A stretch of DNA of 64,000 nt from Halobacillus litoralis. GTDB lineage: Bacteria; Bacillota; Bacilli; Bacillales; Halobacillaceae. The translations under genes were made by a program, and so were the position numbers. This document shows positions 63,828 to 64,000 of this stretch, in pieces (position 1 is the first letter of the stretch; each line of letters starts with the position of its first letter). The stretch spans positions 1,668,001-1,732,000 of the forward strand of contig NZ_CP129016.1 of the NCBI RefSeq assembly GCF_020524085.2, written 5' to 3'. The notes under the pieces were generated by a model, which saw only the letters and a program-made list of their open reading frames with translations, did no database searches and was not told where the DNA came from.

Positions 63828-64000
63828 TTCGCTGAAGGAACGCCTGAATTATGACAAGACGTTCGACTGTGTCCAGTGCGGCTATTGTCTTCCGGCCTGT
63901 CCCACTTATGAAACGATGGAAAAAGAAACCCATTCACCGAGAGGGCGCATCAATCTTGTGAAGATGGTTGCCGAAGGAAAAGCGTCCGTCGAAGATTTGA
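63820..64000 (+). CDS. glcF: Glycolate oxidase iron-sulfur subunit GlcF, cut by window edge
   Basis: The first 60 codons are visible: MSSSLKERLNYDKTFDCVQC. The ferredoxin-type 4Fe-4S motif reads CVQCGYCLPACP. Its ATG overlaps the end of glcD, so the two are coupled. It accepts electrons from GlcD. Confidence 0.9.
   Translation, partial: MSSSLKERLNYDKTFDCVQCGYCLPACPTYETMEKETHSPRGRINLVKMVAEGKASVEDL

Noticed and set aside
1..64000. Mobile elements, CRISPR arrays, tRNA and rRNA genes
   Set aside because: No transposase or integrase frames, no regularly spaced repeats and no tRNA-like cloverleaf were noticed on either strand.

Overview
The window looks like chromosome from a member of the Bacillaceae, probably a moderately halophilic one of the Halobacillus/Virgibacillus type. 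The signs are strong AGGAGG-type ribosome sites with frequent GTG and TTG starts, lipoprotein signals of Gram-positive solute-binding proteins, CcpA (cre)-like boxes, a SigL (sigma-54)-type activator, and acid-rich proteins. The genus is inference. No tRNA, rRNA, insertion sequence, prophage or CRISPR array was seen.

Layout. (1) 1-1901, minus strand: glycerate kinase and a CdaR-type sugar-diacid regulator. (2) 2220-16590, plus: a first acid-degradation operon with two acyl-CoA dehydrogenases, three SDR dehydrogenases, a two-piece MaoC hydratase, a thiolase, a TetR regulator, a thioesterase, an AMP-forming CoA ligase and a complete Liv-type ABC transporter. It starts behind a near-perfect palindromic operator. 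(3) 16591-22163: a structured leader with a terminator, then a glutaryl-CoA-dehydrogenase-like enzyme, an unknown permease, a sigma-54 activator and a PanE-like reductase. (4) 22200-35275: a sigma-54 promoter with upstream inverted repeats drives twelve genes that make a self-contained uptake-plus-beta-oxidation system: TRAP/TAXI transporter, CoA ligase, two acyl-CoA dehydrogenases, two hydroxyacyl-CoA dehydrogenases, enoyl-CoA hydratase, thiolase, two thioesterases and an odd EtfB-EtfA fusion lacking the FAD domain. (5) 35434-42398, minus: secreted M14 carboxypeptidase and M4 protease, alanine racemase, alanine dehydrogenase and its PucR-type (AdeR-like) regulator. (6) 42600-45008, plus: a second structured leader resembling the one in region 3, then glutarate 2-hydroxylase (GlaH/CsiD) and L-2-hydroxyglutarate oxidase (LhgO). 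(7) 45040-54316: DUF3870 protein, a TRAP binding protein, a DctS/DctR-like two-component system, a second TAXI/DUF1850/fused TRAP transporter, an FAH-family hydrolase and an atypical SDR. (8) 54450-56099: oligo-1,6-glucosidase. (9) 56310-62409: amino-sugar (GlcNAc/MurNAc) kinase, MurQ, sugar ABC transporter and an RpiR/MurR-type regulator. (10) 62424-64000: glycolate oxidase subunits GlcD and the start of GlcF.

How it fits together. The window is mainly a carboxylate-catabolism island. Three uptake systems (one Liv ABC, two TAXI-TRAP) are each linked to their own enzymes and their own regulator type (TetR, sigma-54 activator, DctSR). The most interesting points are the sigma-54 operon with visible enhancer sites and promoter, and the similar leader RNAs in front of two gene sets that may both act on C5 dicarboxylates.

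Sequence quality. Eleven genes are interrupted. Most breaks are single-base gains or losses in short homopolymers, and three are in-frame stop codons (9145, 10587, 37724). The homopolymer pattern points to sequencing error; the in-frame stops could be real mutations. Interrupted genes are typed as pseudogene, with a note on the probable intact product.
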